Below, in pieces: positions 61,200 through 64,000 of a stretch of DNA of 64,000 bases; position 1 is the first letter of the stretch, and each line of letters begins with the position of its first letter. A model generated the notes under the pieces. That model was not told the origin of the DNA, ran no database searches, and saw only the letters and a list, made by a program, of their open reading frames with translations. Origin of the DNA: Terriglobia bacterium. Lineage in GTDB: Bacteria; Acidobacteriota; Terriglobia; JAIQFV01. The translations under genes were made by a program, and so were the position numbers. The DNA lies in NCBI GenBank assembly GCA_020072965.1, contig JAIQFY010000016.1:1-64000 (forward strand). The letters run 5' to 3'.

Positions 61200-61622
61200 T
61201 CCCACCAAGAACCTTCCTTCATTGACCGCCATCATTCGCAGGCATGAAAAGAACCCATGCCTGCAGCACCTCGGCTCCCCTTCATCGAGGGACATCGCTG
61301 CGCCAAGGCGCCGCGGCTAAAGCCCAACGGTGGCCGCCTTGCGGCCTACGTTGGGAATCCGGACCCACCATGTTTTCACAACCCCGATGGGGTTGTGGCC
61401 GGGGGGCGACGTTGACCCAGCGTAAGCCGCAAGGCGGCTAACACTGGGCTCCATTTCGCTGCGCCGTTGGCGCAGGCACAGCAAGCCATACAGAATTCCC
61501 TTCACTCCCATTCATCGGGGTTGCTTGGGAATACATTTGCCCATCCTCCTTCCCATCAGAAACCTCTCTTGATCGACCGGCATCGTTCGCAGGCATGAAA
61601 TAAGCCCATGCCTGCGGCACAC
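61200..61622. repeat. GCAGGCATG repeats and REP-like palindromes
   Basis: Two copies (61200-61270 and 61549-61622) of the unit seen at 42841 contain TTCGCAGGCATG paired with CATGCCTGC. Between them lie palindromes: CCCAACG...CGTTGGG (61323-61355), ACAACCCCGATGGGGTTGT (61378-61396), and CCCAGCGTAAGCCGC paired with GGCGGCTAACACTGGG. No gene is seen in 61092-61706. Confidence 0.6.
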
Positions 61623-61706
61623 CGGGCAAGAAAATCTGAACCCCGTCAGGACTCTCTACGTATCTAAAGCAACACGCTGACGGCATTCCATCGCGGGGGA
61701 GATTTC

Positions 61707-64000
61707 ATGCAGAATCTGTGGCAGGACCTTCGGCACAGTGTTCGTCTGATTTTTCGCAATCCTGGCTTTGCGGCCCTGGCGGTCCTCGTGCTGGCTTTGG
61801 GAATCGGGGCCAACACCGCCATCTTCACGTTGATCAACAACCTCATCCTGCGGCCGATGCCCTTTGAAAAGCCGGAGCAACTGGTGGGTTGTTTCAGCAA
61901 GGACACGCAGACTCCCAACACCTTCCGCGAGTTTTCTTATCCCAACTACGTCGACATCCGGGACAGCAACGGGGTGTTCACGGACTTGACCGCGCATTCG
62001 GTCGCCATTGTCGGCATCACGGAAGGAGACGCCACGCGCCGGGTGTTTTCGGAGATCGTTGCGGCCAATTACTTCACTACCCTGGGGGTGAGTCTTTGGA
62101 AAGGAGGCCCGTTTACTCCGGCCGAAGAAAAGCCCGGGGCTGCCATCCCGGTGGTCATCGTCAGCTACGAATATTGGCGGCGGGCGGGACAGGACCCGGA
62201 TTTCGTCGGCAAGAGCCTGTGGATCAATGGCCGCGCCCACACCATCATCGGCATTGCCCGAGAGGGTTTTACGGGTAGGACGATGGTTGCGTCGTCGGGG
62301 GTGTGGCTGCCGCTGGGAATGTATGAAACCGCGGTCAACGACTTTGAAGGGGTGAGGCGCCCGCTGGCGGATCGCAGCAACTACAGTGTGTTTCTGGTGG
62401 GACGTTTGAAGCCCGGCATCACCAACGCCCAGGCCGACAGTCAACTGGCCCTGCTTTCCGCACAACTCGAAAAAACCTATCCGCAGGAAAATGCCCATCA
62501 GACCATTATCACGCACCGCCTCAGCCGGTTTTCCATCAGCACCGACCCGCAGGATGAAACCGAATTGAGAGGGCTTTCCATCTTGCTGGCTGCACTGGCC
62601 GCCCTGGTCCTCCTGATTGCATGTTTTAACCTGGCCAACATGATGCTCGCGCGCGGGACCTCCCGGCGGAAAGAATTTGCCATTCGGCTGGCACTGGGCT
62701 GCAGTCGTCGTCGCATTCTTGCCCAGTTGCTCACCGAGGGTTTCCTTCTCTCCCTGCTGGGGGCCGCTGTGGGCTTGTTGTTCGCCGTTTGGGCCACCCG
62801 TCTTCTGGTGTACTCCTTGAACTCCATCTCCCCCATCACCATTCTTCTCCACACCACCCCCGACATCCGCGTGTTTGCCGCCATGCTCGGATTCTGTCTA
62901 TTCAGCACCGTCATCTTCAGTTTCGGACCCGCGTTGAAAGCCGCGCGGCCGGATGTAGTGGGTTCTCTTAAAGAGTGCACAGGAGAGGAGGCAGGCGCGG
63001 GACGCGGGCACCGTATTTTTTCATCGCGCAATCTGCTGGTCGTGGGACAGCTCGCCTTATCGTTGATGCTGTTGACCATCGCGGGACTGTTCGTGCGCGG
63101 GGCGCTTAAGGCCGGCCATGTGAATCCGGGATACAGCCTGGACAATGGCGTTGTCGTTGAGCTCGATGCCGGGCTCGTGGGGTACGATGAAGCCCGGGGG
63201 CGGCAGCTCTACCGCCGTGTCGAGGAAAGGCTGGCGGCTCTCCCGGGGGTTGAATCGGTCAGTGCGGCGGCGACCGTCCCGTTTGGCATGATTTCATTAG
63301 GTCGCAGTGTTCTGAAGGCGGAAGACGCTGCGCGCACCCGGGCGGAGGATCGCAACCAGGTCAAAACCGTCTCCGCCCGCTTCAACATCATTGGAGCCGA
63401 TTACCTCCACTCCCTGGGCGTGCCCCTGCTTCGCGGGAGAACCTTCTCTGCGGTGGAAGAAGAACCGGGATCAAAGACGCCGGTCGCCCTCGTTGACGAG
63501 GCGCTCGCGAAAAAACTCTGGCCGGGCGAAGATCCACTGGGCAAGCGTATCGCGTTCCAGAGTGAGGACATGCGAAAGGAGAACCCCGTGATGGAGGTAG
63601 TGGGTGTGGTGCCCACGCTCACGGACTCCTTGCTGGGCGTTAAAAACGGTCCGCATGTTTATGTCCCCTTCGGACAGCTTTACCAATCCAACATTAATTT
63701 CCACCTCAGATTGTTGGCGCCCAGCCCGAGTGCTGAAGCTTCCCTCATGCGCGACATTCGGCGCGAAATTCACCTCGCGGACGAACATCTTCCGATCCTG
63801 AGCTTGAAAACAATGCGCACCCAGCTGGATCAGAGCATGGACATGTGGCTGTTCAGCACAGGGGCTAGAATGTTCTCGCTGCTGGGTGGACTGGCCCTGT
63901 TTCTGGCCGTTGTCGGAGTCTATGGTCTGAAAGCCTATACCGTCGCTCGCCGCACGCGCGAGATTGGCATTCGAATGGCGCTGGGCGCCACCATGCAGGA
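61707..64000 (+). CDS. ADOP-type MacB/FtsX permease 7 (partial, runs off the window)
   Basis: The ATG at 61707, after GGGGGAG, opens a frame of at least 764 residues that continues past the window end. It starts MQNLWQDLRHSVRLIFRNPG, with [20 protein letters not shown] and FtsX helices near LLAALAALVLLIACFNLANM. The second unit is entered at LLVVGQLALSLMLLTIAGLF, and the sequence reaches RTREIGIRMALGATM near the end. The short N-terminus places it with ADOP 2 and 3. It is the only plus-strand ADOP here. Repeats of the GCAGGCATG family lie 85 bases upstream. Confidence 0.9.
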   Translation, partial: MQNLWQDLRHSVRLIFRNPGFAALAVLVLALGIGANTAIFTLINNLILRPMPFEKPEQLVGCFSKDTQTPNTFREFSYPNYVDIRDSNGVFTDLTAHSVAIVGITEGDATRRVFSEIVAANYFTTLGVSLWKGGPFTPAEEKPGAAIPVVIVSYEYWRRAGQDPDFVGKSLWINGRAHTIIGIAREGFTGRTMVASSGVWLPLGMYETAVNDFEGVRRPLADRSNYSVFLVGRLKPGITNAQADSQLALLSAQLEKTYPQENAHQTIITHRLSRFSISTDPQDETELRGLSILLAALAALVLLIACFNLANMMLARGTSRRKEFAIRLALGCSRRRILAQLLTEGFLLSLLGAAVGLLFAVWATRLLVYSLNSISPITILLHTTPDIRVFAAMLGFCLFSTVIFSFGPALKAARPDVVGSLKECTGEEAGAGRGHRIFSSRNLLVVGQLALSLMLLTIAGLFVRGALKAGHVNPGYSLDNGVVVELDAGLVGYDEARGRQLYRRVEERLAALPGVESVSAAATVPFGMISLGRSVLKAEDAARTRAEDRNQVKTVSARFNIIGADYLHSLGVPLLRGRTFSAVEEEPGSKTPVALVDEALAKKLWPGEDPLGKRIAFQSEDMRKENPVMEVVGVVPTLTDSLLGVKNGPHVYVPFGQLYQSNINFHLRLLAPSPSAEASLMRDIRREIHLADEHLPILSLKTMRTQLDQSMDMWLFSTGARMFSLLGGLALFLAVVGVYGLKAYTVARRTREIGIRMALGATMQ

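Noticed and set aside
61656-62852. 398-residue open frame on the minus strand
   Set aside because: It lies antisense to ADOP 7, whose frame is intact with a ribosome site and family motifs. The antisense protein is low-complexity and without recognisable domains.

Overview
The window reads as a piece of an Acidobacteriota chromosome. The main reason is seven long MacB/FtsX-type permeases of the ADOP kind (acidobacterial duplicated orphan permease), plus an eighth that is only a remnant. Several are paired with small PadR regulators, an arrangement typical of that phylum. Base composition is moderately GC-rich and most genes start with a clear AGGAGG-like ribosome site. No rRNA, tRNA or CRISPR array was seen.

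Layout. 1-3.2 kb: a decayed Y1 (RAYT-type) transposase, an ArsR/SRPBCC pair with a perfect palindromic operator over the start codon, and an isoaspartate methyltransferase-like gene. 3.2-12.9 kb: a periplasmic sulfurtransferase, a padR-ADOP operon, an ADOP deletion remnant, a CxxC thioredoxin-like protein, a CstA-type transporter, and two copies of a ~300-bp element with inverted ends. 13.25-18.4 kb: an array of integron gene cassettes with recognisable attC sites but no integrase. It carries a VOC protein, a reversed higBA-like toxin-antitoxin pair, a SIMPL protein, decayed aminoglycoside nucleotidyltransferase and glycosyltransferase genes, small membrane proteins and an amidohydrolase.

18.6-21.4 kb: two paralogous small membrane proteins followed by two different ArsA/Get3-like ATPases. 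This is the best candidate for an undescribed system. 21.9-26.8 kb: a cytochrome c, a Tat-exported phosphoesterase and a MauG-like di-haem peroxidase, divergent from an ECF sigma factor and an anti-sigma factor that ends in a CxxCH haem motif. 27-46 kb: vapBC, four ADOPs, a 1,706-residue FG-GAP/VCBS surface protein, and one PadR. 46-54.3 kb: long repeat-rich spacers, a cupredoxin, a TIGR03118-like protein, a response regulator with a zinc ribbon, and two Crp/Fnr paralogues, one of them frameshifted. 54.3-64 kb: a padR-ADOP pair, an ArsR, a threonine dehydratase-like enzyme with RidA nearby, a DinB protein, and an ADOP cut by the window end.

How genes work together. Four groupings look functional: padR with its ADOP (autoregulated efflux or envelope permease), sigma/anti-sigma with the cytochrome operon (envelope redox response), paired ATPases with their small membrane partners, and dehydratase with RidA (reactive enamine clean-up). 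Intergenic DNA is unusually rich in palindromic and inverted-repeat families that recur across the window.
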